From: Bradyrhizobium sp. Arg816
GTDB taxonomy: Bacteria; Pseudomonadota; Alphaproteobacteria; Rhizobiales; Xanthobacteraceae
Length of the DNA stretch: 64,000 bases
NCBI RefSeq assembly: GCF_029989365.1
Contig: NZ_JAPRAQ010000015.1
Location: 124,001-188,000 of the forward strand
Reading direction: 5' to 3'
A program made the translations under genes and the position numbers. Positions 42,141 to 50,438 of this stretch are shown piece by piece. Each line of letters opens with the position of its first letter. The stretch's first letter is position 1. The notes beneath the pieces are model-generated. The model did not search any database and was not told the origin of the DNA. It saw nothing but the letters and a program-made list of their open reading frames with translations.

Positions 42141-42308
42141 GTGGATGAAGGTCTGTTATCTTGGAAAGGCCGAGTCCGGTTGTGGCCCAAGGCCGACATG
42201 ATGCATGTCGTTTCCAATGTCGCCTTCCAAGAGAAGACCGGACGCGACTGGTGAGTACAAAGCCGCCCGCGTGACGCGAGCGGCCCTGCATCATCTTCCG
42301 TCGCAGGC

Positions 42309-43847
42309 TCAGTGCAGCGGATCGCCCTGGCCGAGCGCGTAGGCGACGAGGTCCTTCAGCGCGAAGCCAGAGCCGGTCACCGGCGTCCATTGCGGGTCGA
42401 GCGACAGCACGGAGGAATTGTCGCCGAACATCATGCCGAGGAAGACCTCGGCAACGATGCGACCGCCGACGGGGCCGAGCTGCGGCGTGTTGATTCCGGT
42501 CGTTGGCGCGCCGGTGGCCGGGATCGTCACCGCGGTCTGGAATTGCCGCGCCTCGGCCAGGATGTAGGTCCAGAGCGGGCAATTGCCGGCAAACACGCCA
42601 CTCGCAATGGTCGCGATCCCGGTTTGCGGATCGCCCGCGCCGGGCTCGTCGACGGCCTTGCCGATGATGATCTGATCGTCCGTCAGCGGCGTCAGGTTCA
42701 TCGCCCTGGCGACGGCCTGGCCTGAGGGCAGGCCGAGCCGCCAGCTGCGCTCGAGATTGCGCAGCGCCAGCGACGACGGATTGGACGCGACCTCCGGCGG
42801 CAGCTTGCGCAGCGGGTCGACCAGCGAGGCGTCGATGCGATAGGCGAACTGCAGCCGCCGCTTATTGTCGGGATTGGTGTCGTCGTCCTCGACACCGTAA
42901 GGGCGCGTGTCCAGATCGATGAAGCGGCCCCAGTCCATGGCGCGTCCCGGGCCCATGGCGCGGAAGCCGGTCAGCGCGTTCTTGTCGGGATTGTGGGGAT
43001 CGGGGAAAATCTGCAACAGCATGTTGTCCGCATCGTTCAGCCGATAGCCGGGGCGGATCATGGAATGGCCGAGACGGTAGGCCGCAACCGAGAATTCGAC
43101 CGGCATGAACGGATAGGTCTTCCAGTGATAGTGGGCGAGCTTGCTGCGGTCGTACTGGCCCGCGGTCCTCAGCTCGTCCAGCACGCTGGCGTGGACGATG
43201 CGCGGCAGGAAGTCGTTCAGCACCACGTATTGATAATGGAAGCGGACGCGCTGCTGCACGTCCTCGAACGACAGGTTGTCATTGTCGTCGACCATGCGGT
43301 TGTGAAAGCGCAGCATCAAGGCCTGGAACTGCGAGACGATGCTGTTCTCGTCGTTGCGGGGATCACCGATCAGGGCGCGGCCCTTGAAGCGCGGCAGGTC
43401 GCTGGCATCGGGCACGCCCGCGCCGGTCAGCTTCTCGCCGAGGCGGAACTTGATCCCGTCATACATGTAGGGCTGATCGTTCGGACCGCGGCCGTAGAGA
43501 TTGTCCAGATCGAGCGACGGCGTGCGGAAGTCGACGAGCCCGTCGGGGTCCTGCTGCTTGGTCAGCGAGCTGACCGGATCGAAGGTGATGTCGTGGTCGA
43601 TGAACTGGCCGAAATAAGTGTAGAGCGCGGGAATGCCGCTCTCCTCTGCGTCCGGCCCGTCCTTCGGAGCATCAAAGTCGGCGACCATCTTGTCGGCCAG
43701 CGCCGAAAGGTTCGCGACATTGTCGGCGTCGTTCGGACCGAATTTCGCCGGCCTGAGCTTGCGGAACATGCGTCCGAAGCGGCCCTGGGAAAGCGGCGAA
43801 CGCGTTGCGTTCAGACCGCGCGGAACAATGCTGTGGCGGCTGCTCAT
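42309..43847 (-). CDS. animal-type haem peroxidase family protein
   Basis: This 512-residue protein of the peroxidase-cyclooxygenase superfamily has its distal His at residue 85 (FGQFIDHDITFDP) and its proximal His at 261 (AAYRLGHSMIRPGY). The superfamily segment ALIGDPRNDENSIV and LRFHNRMVDDN also match. There is no clear signal peptide. Bacterial members of this family oxidise halides, phenols or lipids, and some are exported by other routes. ATG 43847 has GGGAGG ahead. It lies among small exported proteins but is transcribed in the opposite direction. The substrate is unknown. Confidence 0.88.
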   Translation of the reverse strand: MSSRHSIVPRGLNATRSPLSQGRFGRMFRKLRPAKFGPNDADNVANLSALADKMVADFDAPKDGPDAEESGIPALYTYFGQFIDHDITFDPVSSLTKQQDPDGLVDFRTPSLDLDNLYGRGPNDQPYMYDGIKFRLGEKLTGAGVPDASDLPRFKGRALIGDPRNDENSIVSQFQALMLRFHNRMVDDNDNLSFEDVQQRVRFHYQYVVLNDFLPRIVHASVLDELRTAGQYDRSKLAHYHWKTYPFMPVEFSVAAYRLGHSMIRPGYRLNDADNMLLQIFPDPHNPDKNALTGFRAMGPGRAMDWGRFIDLDTRPYGVEDDDTNPDNKRRLQFAYRIDASLVDPLRKLPPEVASNPSSLALRNLERSWRLGLPSGQAVARAMNLTPLTDDQIIIGKAVDEPGAGDPQTGIATIASGVFAGNCPLWTYILAEARQFQTAVTIPATGAPTTGINTPQLGPVGGRIVAEVFLGMMFGDNSSVLSLDPQWTPVTGSGFALKDLVAYALGQGDPLH

Positions 43848-44184
43848 TGAAAACACCTCCCTGAAAAGTCACGACGTGCAACGAATAAAGCTAAAGTTGT
43901 TCGCAACAGAATATGCAGGTCACGCTAGATCAGGCGATTGGGTGCCACAAGCGATCTGCTTCACACAGCGCGCGACATCGATGTTGTTCCGGGAGGGAGC
44001 GTTGCGAACAAGCTGCGGCCGCGCTTTGCAAATTTTTCCCGGAGCGATGACGGATAACATTCTCGTCATCGGCATGCGCAAAGCGGCTTCGCGCAAATGA
44101 GTTCGCCGGACTGTCGTCGAAGTGGATCGTCTTCACGCAATAAGTGTGGCGGCGTGCGCGTCATGCGCGCACGCCGCGATGTCG
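43848..44184. other. intergenic region without a recognisable gene
   Basis: This 337-bp gap lies between the peroxidase start and the end of the DUF3551 gene. The sequence near 43890-43915 (GTTGTTCGCAAC) is a small palindrome. Overlapping frames on both strands have no ribosome site, and their translations look non-coding. Confidence 0.4.
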
Positions 44185-44418
44185 TCAGTAGGCATACTGC
44201 TGCGAGAACGCGTAGCGCGGATTGATGCCGCAATAGGCCGACGTGCCGGAGGCGGTGGCGAGGCACTGCTGATAGCTCGCGAACTGGCAGTTGCCGGGAT
44301 AACCCCACATGCGTCCCTGCAGGCAATATCGATCGTTTGCAGGATGTGCCTGGGCGGCCGGGGATGCTACGGCGACCAGGGCGGCGAACGATGCGAGAGT
44401 GAGGATGATGCGACGCAT
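44185..44418 (-). CDS. DUF3551 small exported protein
   Basis: This 77-residue protein has a signal peptide (MRRIILTLASFAALVAVASP) and a short Cys-rich mature part with the DUF3551 pattern YCLQGRMWGYPGNCQFASYQ followed by QCLATASGTSAYCG. AAGGAGA lies 5-8 nt before the ATG at 44418. DUF3551 proteins are abundant, multicopy and of unknown role in Bradyrhizobium. Four Cys suggest two disulfides in the periplasm. Confidence 0.85.
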   Translation of the reverse strand: MRRIILTLASFAALVAVASPAAQAHPANDRYCLQGRMWGYPGNCQFASYQQCLATASGTSAYCGINPRYAFSQQYAY

Positions 44419-44688
44419 TTCAATCTCCTTCGAGAGCGAGTGGACGGGAACGTCAGCGAGCCGGGCTCGTCTGAGGCATGTCATGCCTATCTTGGTGTCG
44501 GCGGAATGCCGTGCGTTCGCGACATGGCACATCATGACGCAGCCGGCGGCCAGCAATGTGATCTACGCCACAGTTCGCGGTGGGGGTCCGGGCCTATCGT
44601 GAGAAGACTTGCGCGCGTCGATCCTGGAAAACTAGGCTTGTCTGATCCGGATCAGGTATTTTGCGGATCAGGTATTTTGGAGGTTCTA
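44419..44688. other. intergenic promoter region with a 16-bp tandem duplication
   Basis: This 270-bp divergent gap has no gene. Close to the next gene, CGGATCAGGTATTTTG occurs twice in perfect tandem (44648-44663, 44664-44679), preceded by the palindrome CTGATCCGGATCAG (44642-44655). GGAGGTTCTA then leads to the ATG at 44689. The palindrome resembles a FixK box but lacks the terminal T/A bases. Confidence 0.6.
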
Positions 44689-45027
44689 ATGCAAAGGTCA
44701 TACTTGCTGGCTGCGACAGCAGCGCTGGCGCTTCTCATGCAAACTCCGCTCGCGCTGGCCCAGAGTGCGCCGGCCGCCAGTGGAACCGCAGCGCCTGCCG
44801 CGACAACCACTGCGCCGGCAACGACGACGACAACGCCGGCCGCGACCGGCGACACCTCCAGCCAGCCGGCCGACTCCAAGAAGAGCGCATCGAAGAAGCC
44901 GGCGAAGAAGAAGATGACGCGGCAGCAGGAAATCGATCATTCGGTCGACAGCGGCACCGTGCCCGCGCGCTACCGCAGCTCTGTGCCCAAGCAGTACCAA
45001 CGGTACATTCCGTTCGATAAGCAGTGA
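44689..45027 (+). CDS. small exported Ala/Thr/Lys-rich protein
   Basis: This 112-residue protein has a signal peptide (MQRSYLLAATAALALLMQTP, then LALAQ), a low-complexity Ala/Thr/Pro-rich linker (about 30-62) and a Lys-rich stretch (SKKSASKKPAKKKM). The C-terminal segment RQQEIDHSVDSGTVPARYR and YIPFDK is the only ordered-looking part. GGAGG is 6 nt from the ATG. It probably sits in the periplasm or on the surface; the positive linker may bind nucleic acid or polysaccharide. I do not recognise a family. Confidence 0.7.
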   Translation: MQRSYLLAATAALALLMQTPLALAQSAPAASGTAAPAATTTAPATTTTTPAATGDTSSQPADSKKSASKKPAKKKMTRQQEIDHSVDSGTVPARYRSSVPKQYQRYIPFDKQ

Positions 45028-45187
45028 CGGATCTCACGGCGGCGCGACGTGATCCGACGTCGGGCCGCCGGTGCCATCGTGTGACGGCCTTGTCGTAACG
45101 GCCTTAACCAAGCGGAATCCGGCCATACATCCCCAGTGGCGGTCTGCGAGAGCGGTGCTAGAGTAGGCCGAAGCCCCGGGGGGAGAA

Positions 45188-45673
45188 ATGAGCGACGACG
45201 TGAAGGATGCTGGCCTTGTGGCCATGATCAGCAGCATCCTGGGAGGCAACAAGCGCGCAGACAGCAGTGCTCCGCCGCCGCTCACCGAGATTCCGCCGAC
45301 AGCGCCGACGAACGGGTTCGACCTGGTCGAGCCGTCCATCCCCGGTCCTGCACCGGCCGAACCCGACGCTGCGCCCGATGCCGTTCCGGCTGCCGCGAAG
45401 CCGGTCGAGCGGCCAGCGAAAATCACGACGACGCCTGATGGCAAGAAGCTGCTTCCTGCCGAGGCGATTGCCGATCTCGTGCTTGGCGAGCTGCGCAAGC
45501 TGGAGAATTTTCCGGCGACCGGCGCCTCCGTCACGGTCTACGGTTACAAGCACTGGAACGCGATGATCACCTTCGCGCCGTTCTCGACCACGTTCCAGAA
45601 CGCGACGCGGTTCCGCCAGGCCGTGCCGGACCTGGTCTTCAAGCTGCGCCGTTTCGTCGAACTTGAGATATAG
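45188..45673 (+). CDS. hypothetical protein
   Basis: This 161-residue protein begins MSDDVKDAGLVAMISSILGG. It has a Pro/Ala-rich disordered middle (about 30-80) and an ordered C-terminal domain (KKLLPAEAIADLVLGELRKL ... FKLRRFVELEI). GGGGAGAA precedes the ATG. It ends 92 nt before the Gre-like gene and is co-directional. I recognise no family; the C-terminal fold looks like a small alpha/beta domain. Confidence 0.65.
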   Translation: MSDDVKDAGLVAMISSILGGNKRADSSAPPPLTEIPPTAPTNGFDLVEPSIPGPAPAEPDAAPDAVPAAAKPVERPAKITTTPDGKKLLPAEAIADLVLGELRKLENFPATGASVTVYGYKHWNAMITFAPFSTTFQNATRFRQAVPDLVFKLRRFVELEI

Positions 45674-45764
45674 TCCGGGACAATCACCGGCGGCTGTTCG
45701 GCGCGATTCCCGCTGCGGGGCGCGGCGCGAGCGGGTGTCCGAAACAGTTCGACAGGATTTTGAA

Positions 45765-46247
45765 TTGAGCGTCGCCTTTACCAAGGAAGAAAGCGCCGAA
45801 ACCGCGTCCGAGACGCTGCTGCCGGATCGCCCGATCTCGCCGCATCCAAATCTCGTGACGGAAGCAGGCTTGCAGGCGCTCCAGGCGCAGCTTCGCGAGG
45901 CGCGCGAGGCCTATGAAGCCGCGCAAGCCATCGAGGACGTCAACGAAAAGCGCCGGCAGTCGGCGGTGCCCTTGCGCGACGCTCGCTATCTGACTGAACG
46001 GCTGCGCACGGCGCAGGTCATTCCCGATCCGGCGTCGACCGATGTCGTCGCCTTCGGCAGCACCGTGACCTTCAGCCGCAGCGACGGCCGCGTGCAGACC
46101 TATCGCATCGTCGGCGAGGACGAAGCGGATCCAAAGGCCGGATCGATCTCGTTCGTGGCACCGGTTGCGAAGTCGCTGATCGGGAAGGCGGTGGGCGATG
46201 TCGTGGGTTCAGGCGCGCAAGAGATCGAGATTCTGTCGATCGCATAG
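45765..46247 (+). CDS. GreA/GreB-type transcription elongation factor-like protein
   Basis: This 160-residue protein has an N-terminal coiled coil (NLVTEAGLQALQAQLREARE, ... EKRRQSAVPLRDARYL) and a C-terminal FKBP-like domain with GSTVTFSRSDGRVQTYRIVG and ISFVAPVAKSLIGKAVGDVV. This is the Gre layout: the coil enters the RNA polymerase secondary channel and the C-terminal domain docks on it. The start is a TTG at 45765 (LSVAFTKEE) with AGGAT upstream. A housekeeping GreA is expected elsewhere; this is a paralog, closer to GreB or the rnk/SuhB-like regulators. Confidence 0.8.
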   Translation: MSVAFTKEESAETASETLLPDRPISPHPNLVTEAGLQALQAQLREAREAYEAAQAIEDVNEKRRQSAVPLRDARYLTERLRTAQVIPDPASTDVVAFGSTVTFSRSDGRVQTYRIVGEDEADPKAGSISFVAPVAKSLIGKAVGDVVGSGAQEIEILSIA

Positions 46248-46459
46248 GGATGTGATCCGAGGCCTGAATGGCGGGCGCGTAAGGATCGAATTCCGACAGC
46301 ACTGGCTCCGGATTGGTTTCGCCAACTTCGAGGCGGCGCTGGGTCAGTTGCGCTGCCGCGACTTAGCTGTTCAGCAAAAACCGCGAACGTCATATAGTGA
46401 GGGCTATCAAGACCAATACCAAGACCAATTCATTGCGTGTCAGGCAAAGGGAGGGATCC

Positions 46460-48046
46460 ATGCGGAAGTCCCTGTTCCTCGTCATCGCAGCCGCTCTCGG
46501 CCTATCAGGACCGCAGGCTCTGGTCGCGCAAGACGATGTGGATCAGCAGCTCGGCAGCGTTCATTTCCAGACCTCTTGCAACGATGTGGCCCAGCGTCGT
46601 TTCGATCGCGGGATGCGCTATCAGCATTCCTACTGGTACGCCAACGCCAAGGAGATCTTCGACGAAGCCATCAAGGCTGACCCGACATGCAGCATGGCCT
46701 ATTGGGGCATTGCGCTCACCTACATGGACAATCCGCACAATGCGATTCCAAAGCCGAACCTGGCGCCGGGCCTCGCCGCGATCATGAAGGCCAAGGAGAT
46801 CGGCGCCGCGACGGAGCGCGAACGCGACTACATCGATGCGTTGATGGTGATGTATGCCGATTACGACAAGATCCCTCACGTCCAGCGGATGCGCATGCTG
46901 CGTGACGCGCAGGCGCGGGTCGCGGCAAAATATCCGGACGACGACGAAGCCCAGATCGCCTACGCCATCACGCTCAATACGTCGGCGGATCTGAACGACA
47001 AGACCTACGCGCAGCAAATCAAGGGTGCGGCGATCCTCGAACCGATCTCCAGGCGGCTGCCGCTGCATCCGGGCGTGACGCATTATCTGATCCATCTCTA
47101 CGACTATCCGGCGCTGGCGCAGAAAGGGCTCGATGCCGCCAATCGTTACGCCAAGATCGCACCGGCCGCGCCGCACGCCCAGCACATGCCCTCCCACATC
47201 TACACACGCGTCGGCTATTGGAAGGAATCGATCGACTCCAACACAGCTTCCGTGAAAGCCGCGATGGCCGAAAAGTCGGTCGGCAACTATCTGCACGCGC
47301 AAGACTACATGGTCTATGCTTACCTGCAGCTCGGCCAGGACAAGCAGGCGCGCGCCGTCATCGACGACATGATCAAGGAGACCGACTTCAAGGCGACAGT
47401 CGCGGCGGCAGATTACGCGCTGGCGGCTTCGCCGGCGCGTTATGCGATCGACCGTGGCGATTGGGAGGGTGCCTCGCAGCTGCCGGTCAGGCCGAGCAAC
47501 CTCAATTTTGCGATGGCAGTATCGCACTTCGCCCGGGCGCTCGGCGCGGCACGCTCCGGCAAACCGGAGGCCGCCAAGGCCGACGTCCAGAAGCTGGCGG
47601 AATTGCGCGACAAGCTGCAGGACGCCAAAGACAATTATTGGGCCGGAATCGTCGACATCCAGCGTCAGGTCGCCGTCGCCTGGGTGCTTTACGCCGAGGG
47701 CAAGTATGACGAGGCGCTCAATGCGATGAGTGCCGCGGCGGATGCGGAGGACAAGACGGAAAAGCACGTGATCACGCCCGGGCCGCTGGCGCCGGCGCGC
47801 GAACTTTACGGCTTCATGCTGCTCGATCGCGGCATGGCCAAGGAGGCGCTTGCTGCATTCGAGGCAACCAAGGCGAAAGAGCCGAACCGCCTGCACGCTT
47901 TCGCGGGGGCGGCCAAGGCGGCCGAAGCCCTTGGTGACAGGGAAGCGGCACGACAGAACTGTCAGCAGCTCGTGACGCTGACCGCCAGTGCCGATTCGGA
48001 ACGCCCCGAGGTCGCGGCGGCGAAGCAATACCTCGCCAGCAACTGA
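46460..48046 (+). CDS. exported TPR-repeat protein
   Basis: This 528-residue protein has a signal peptide (MRKSLFLVIAAALGLSGPQA, cleaved near ALVAQD) and a mostly helical, TPR-like mature part. Repeats are visible as AYWGIALTYMDNPHNAIPKP, KGLDAANRYAKIAPAAPHAQ and DRGMAKEALAAFEATKAKEP. TPR proteins scaffold protein complexes, here in the periplasm or outer membrane. The ATG at 46460 has GGGAGG ahead, after a 12-bp tandem-like CAAGACCAATAC block. No enzyme domain is seen. Confidence 0.85.
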   Translation: MRKSLFLVIAAALGLSGPQALVAQDDVDQQLGSVHFQTSCNDVAQRRFDRGMRYQHSYWYANAKEIFDEAIKADPTCSMAYWGIALTYMDNPHNAIPKPNLAPGLAAIMKAKEIGAATERERDYIDALMVMYADYDKIPHVQRMRMLRDAQARVAAKYPDDDEAQIAYAITLNTSADLNDKTYAQQIKGAAILEPISRRLPLHPGVTHYLIHLYDYPALAQKGLDAANRYAKIAPAAPHAQHMPSHIYTRVGYWKESIDSNTASVKAAMAEKSVGNYLHAQDYMVYAYLQLGQDKQARAVIDDMIKETDFKATVAAADYALAASPARYAIDRGDWEGASQLPVRPSNLNFAMAVSHFARALGAARSGKPEAAKADVQKLAELRDKLQDAKDNYWAGIVDIQRQVAVAWVLYAEGKYDEALNAMSAAADAEDKTEKHVITPGPLAPARELYGFMLLDRGMAKEALAAFEATKAKEPNRLHAFAGAAKAAEALGDREAARQNCQQLVTLTASADSERPEVAAAKQYLASN

Positions 48047-48069
48047 GCCGGAACGAGAACGGTGGAATC

Positions 48070-48630
48070 ATGAGAAGGGCAGCCGCCACCGCCGTCGCAG
48101 CAATCTCGCTGGGAAGCGCGCTGGCGGCATCGCTTTTGTGGCTCCATGTGCCACGGCATGCCGCCGCGAATTCCGCCACGCCGGTGTGGCAGGAGGTGAC
48201 CTGGCCGTTCTCGATGGACCAATGGGGCAAGGGAAAGGCGTTCCGCTGCAGGGCTTCCGACTGCGGTGTCGAGGTGATGCTGTACCTGCGCGCCAAGATA
48301 GGTTTCTGCAATTGCGCGACGGGCGTCGCCGATGATGATGACCTCGATCGTATGGGCGATACCGTTCTCGTCGGCGAAGTCTCTCCACGCGGTTCCGGCC
48401 ATCCCATCACGATTGCGTCGATGAAAGGTCGCAGCCGCGCCTACACGCTCAACTCACGTGGTGCTCCCGGCAAAACGCTGGTGTCGGTCGTCTACAACGA
48501 GCGTTGCGACATGATCGCGGCGACCGCCGTCATTGGCCACGATCGGCCGGAGACCATCGAACCCCGCGTGATCGAGTTTCTGGGCGGCAGCACGGCGATG
48601 CACTGGGCTGAAGTCACACTGGGTCTGTGA
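48070..48630 (+). CDS. exported hypothetical protein
   Basis: This 186-residue protein has a signal peptide or N-terminal membrane anchor (RRAAATAVAAISLGSALAAS) and a mature part with five Cys, including CRASDCGVEV and FCNCATG. It lies 23 nt after the TPR gene in the same direction and is probably co-transcribed. Cysteine-rich exported proteins of this size occur in rhizobia, but I recognise no family. Confidence 0.7.
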   Translation: MRRAAATAVAAISLGSALAASLLWLHVPRHAAANSATPVWQEVTWPFSMDQWGKGKAFRCRASDCGVEVMLYLRAKIGFCNCATGVADDDDLDRMGDTVLVGEVSPRGSGHPITIASMKGRSRAYTLNSRGAPGKTLVSVVYNERCDMIAATAVIGHDRPETIEPRVIEFLGGSTAMHWAEVTLGL

Positions 48631-48811
48631 TTAACTGCGCCTTCCTGATCGGCGGGCGTTTCAATGCGGCGAATGGCCCGCGCAGCTGGGGCGAGGATTG
48701 CTATCGACAGGGGCAATGTCATTCGCCTAAAACATCAACCATGCGTTTCCGTCGTCTTGTCCCGATATCGAAGGTCTCCGCCGTGTCCGCGAAACAAAGC
48801 GCGGCGGCTGG

Positions 48812-49489
48812 ATGAGACGGTTTCTGTCGGGCGCGTTGCCGTTCTATGCGCTGGCCGGATTGGCCATGTGCATGTACCTCGTGCTGTACAAGACGAACCT
48901 GTTCGACTTGAACGCGATCGTCCAGGATGCGACCGGTTCGGCATGGTTTCCGGTCTTCATGTTCGCTTGCGTGCTCCTGGAGTCGGTCTTTCCGTATTTC
49001 GGCTATTTTCCCGGAACCGCCCTCATCCTGATGTCCGTGGCGCTCAATCCGAAGCCCGCGGATGTTTCCGTTTTTGTCGTGGCGTGGCTGGCCATCATGG
49101 TGGGCGCCGTTCTGAGTTACGGGCAGGCTCGCTTTTTCAGACCGATGTTGCAGCGGGTTGCCTCGAAGGCGGCACTGAACCGATGTGAGTCCCTTCTCGA
49201 CTCCTACGGTCCTTATGCGCGCGTTGCCTTGTTCATTCATCCCAATGCTTGCGCGATGTATTTTACGGCACTCGGACTTCTCGGCCGGAACCTGACGCGA
49301 GAGCTTGCCCATCTTTGCGTGGGGGCGGCGGCTTCCGTGGGCATTCTGTTCGTCGTCGTGACCAGGCTGGTGTCGTCCGCAGGCGCCACCGATGATGGGG
49401 AATTGCAGGTTCTGCTGGCGGCAGGCCTGGTCGCCATCGGAACCCTCGTCGGTCTCTACGCGGCCTTGCGGCCGGATCGGGCTGCTTGA
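48812..49489 (+). CDS. DedA/VTT-like integral membrane protein
   Basis: This 225-residue membrane protein has about five helices. The region VLLESVFPYFGYFPGTALIL carries the E-x-x-x-P-x-x-G/P pattern of the VTT/DedA superfamily, and the rest fits its topology (FVVAWLAIMVGAVLSYGQAR, ALFIHPNACAMYF). DedA proteins act in lipid carrier (undecaprenyl phosphate or phospholipid) movement and envelope homeostasis. The specificity here is unknown. A 181-bp gap without a gene precedes it (48631-48811). Confidence 0.75.
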   Translation: MRRFLSGALPFYALAGLAMCMYLVLYKTNLFDLNAIVQDATGSAWFPVFMFACVLLESVFPYFGYFPGTALILMSVALNPKPADVSVFVVAWLAIMVGAVLSYGQARFFRPMLQRVASKAALNRCESLLDSYGPYARVALFIHPNACAMYFTALGLLGRNLTRELAHLCVGAAASVGILFVVVTRLVSSAGATDDGELQVLLAAGLVAIGTLVGLYAALRPDRAA

Positions 49490-49507
49490 AGCTTGATCCG
49501 GAACAGC

Positions 49508-49530
49508 GCGAAGCGGTTTTCCGACCAGAG
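49508..49530. repeat. 23-bp dispersed repeat copy A
   Basis: GCGAAGCGGTTTTCC-GACCAGAG at 49508-49530 recurs exactly at 60356-60378. Both copies lie between genes in the accessory stretch, and the bases just upstream are also similar (GATCCGGAACA against GCTCCGGAAGA). It may be part of a longer intergenic element. Confidence 0.7.
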
Positions 49531-49580
49531 AGCTCGCTTTGAGCTTGGTCGGTCATGATCCATGTGCGGAAGCACCCAAG

Positions 49581-49946
49581 TCAGAGCCTGAACCAAGGCA
49601 GGGTGAGATAGACGCAAGCGATCATTGAGAGGATGGGAATTACCCACACCCATCCCGACCAGAAGTTTCGCACTGAACGTCCGGGTAACGACGCAGCAAC
49701 GAGGGCGACGATCAGTGCCCCGAGCGCGGCCGTCGCGGCCCACCCGTACCAGTACATCGCTGGAGCTAGAAATCCCATCGCAGGGTCAGCAACGTCTCGC
49801 GAATGATGCGTGCCCGGCAGCACGATGCCGAGCGACGGGAAAACGGTGAAAAGAGCAAGGTCCTTCGCGAGTGCAACCACGTAGAGGAAGCCAAATGTCG
49901 TCCCGAACGCGAAGGCAAAGCGGCGGAACGCAGCTGATAACGTCAT
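49581..49946 (-). CDS. small integral membrane protein
   Basis: This 121-residue protein has about four hydrophobic segments (FAFGTTFGFLYVVALAKDLAL, FLAPAMYWYGWAATAALGAL, FWSGWVWVIPILSMIACVYL). The ATG at 49946 overlaps the stop of the upstream membrane-protein gene by 4 nt (ATGA), so the two are translationally coupled. No conserved catalytic motif is visible. It probably forms a complex with its partner. Confidence 0.7.
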   Translation of the reverse strand: MTLSAAFRRFAFAFGTTFGFLYVVALAKDLALFTVFPSLGIVLPGTHHSRDVADPAMGFLAPAMYWYGWAATAALGALIVALVAASLPGRSVRNFWSGWVWVIPILSMIACVYLTLPWFRL

Positions 49947-50377
49947 GCGCCGAAACCCCTGATGTTGTTTACGACGTGGCCAGTTAGGAAGCCCCACCAG
50001 ATGACAAAGGCGAGGATCGAGGTGAGCATCGTGCGCGTCTGAGCAGGCTCGTCGGCACGCGGCCGTCGCCAGCAAACCCAGTAGGCTGGTAGCAACGCAA
50101 AACCGATAGCGGCGAAGTGCTCCTTGAGGTCGAAGAAGCCCAGGGCTGGCCAATGACCGGCGCGCTCTAACTCTGGCCTGATGTCGACGCGAAAATACAG
50201 ATAGATGATCCCACCAAGCAGGATGGAGATGGCATACAAGACGACGACGGCGTCGGCGAATCGGGCCGATGGCACGGAGCGAAAGCGGCCGAAAAACGAA
50301 CTGGGGCGCGTTCCCACAGTCGCCCACGTCGCCAAGGTCTGGTGCGTAATCGCGCCAAGCAGTGCAACGGCGACCAA
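49943..50377 (-). CDS. integral membrane protein with uncertain non-ATG start
   Basis: This membrane protein of about 144 residues has hydrophobic segments (FADAVVVLYAISILLGGIIY, FAAIGFALLPAYWVC, TSILAFVIWWGFLTGHVVNN). No ATG lies near the N-terminus. The TTG at 50377 gives VAVALLGAITHQ, but the hydrophobic frame continues upstream as VLATVLLIIHGL to a stop at 50423, with a good GGGAGTGAGG ribosome-site candidate just ahead of a CTG at 50407. It overlaps the next gene by 4 nt. It follows the metallophosphoesterase gene. Confidence 0.7.
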   Translation of the reverse strand: MVAVALLGAITHQTLATWATVGTRPSSFFGRFRSVPSARFADAVVVLYAISILLGGIIYLYFRVDIRPELERAGHWPALGFFDLKEHFAAIGFALLPAYWVCWRRPRADEPAQTRTMLTSILAFVIWWGFLTGHVVNNIRGFGA

Positions 50378-50438
50378 GCCGTGAATAATCAGGAGTACTG
50401 TCGCCAGAACCTCACTCCCGGCCTATTGCCCGCTGCTG

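Noticed and set aside
43930..44136. Minus-strand 68-codon frame between the peroxidase and DUF3551 genes
   Set aside because: No ribosome site or signal peptide; composition is unlike the neighbouring genes.
44642..44655. CTGATCCGGATCAG as a further FixK box
   Set aside because: Terminal T and A of the consensus are replaced and the position would put the transcript start at the ATG; kept only as a palindrome next to the tandem duplication.
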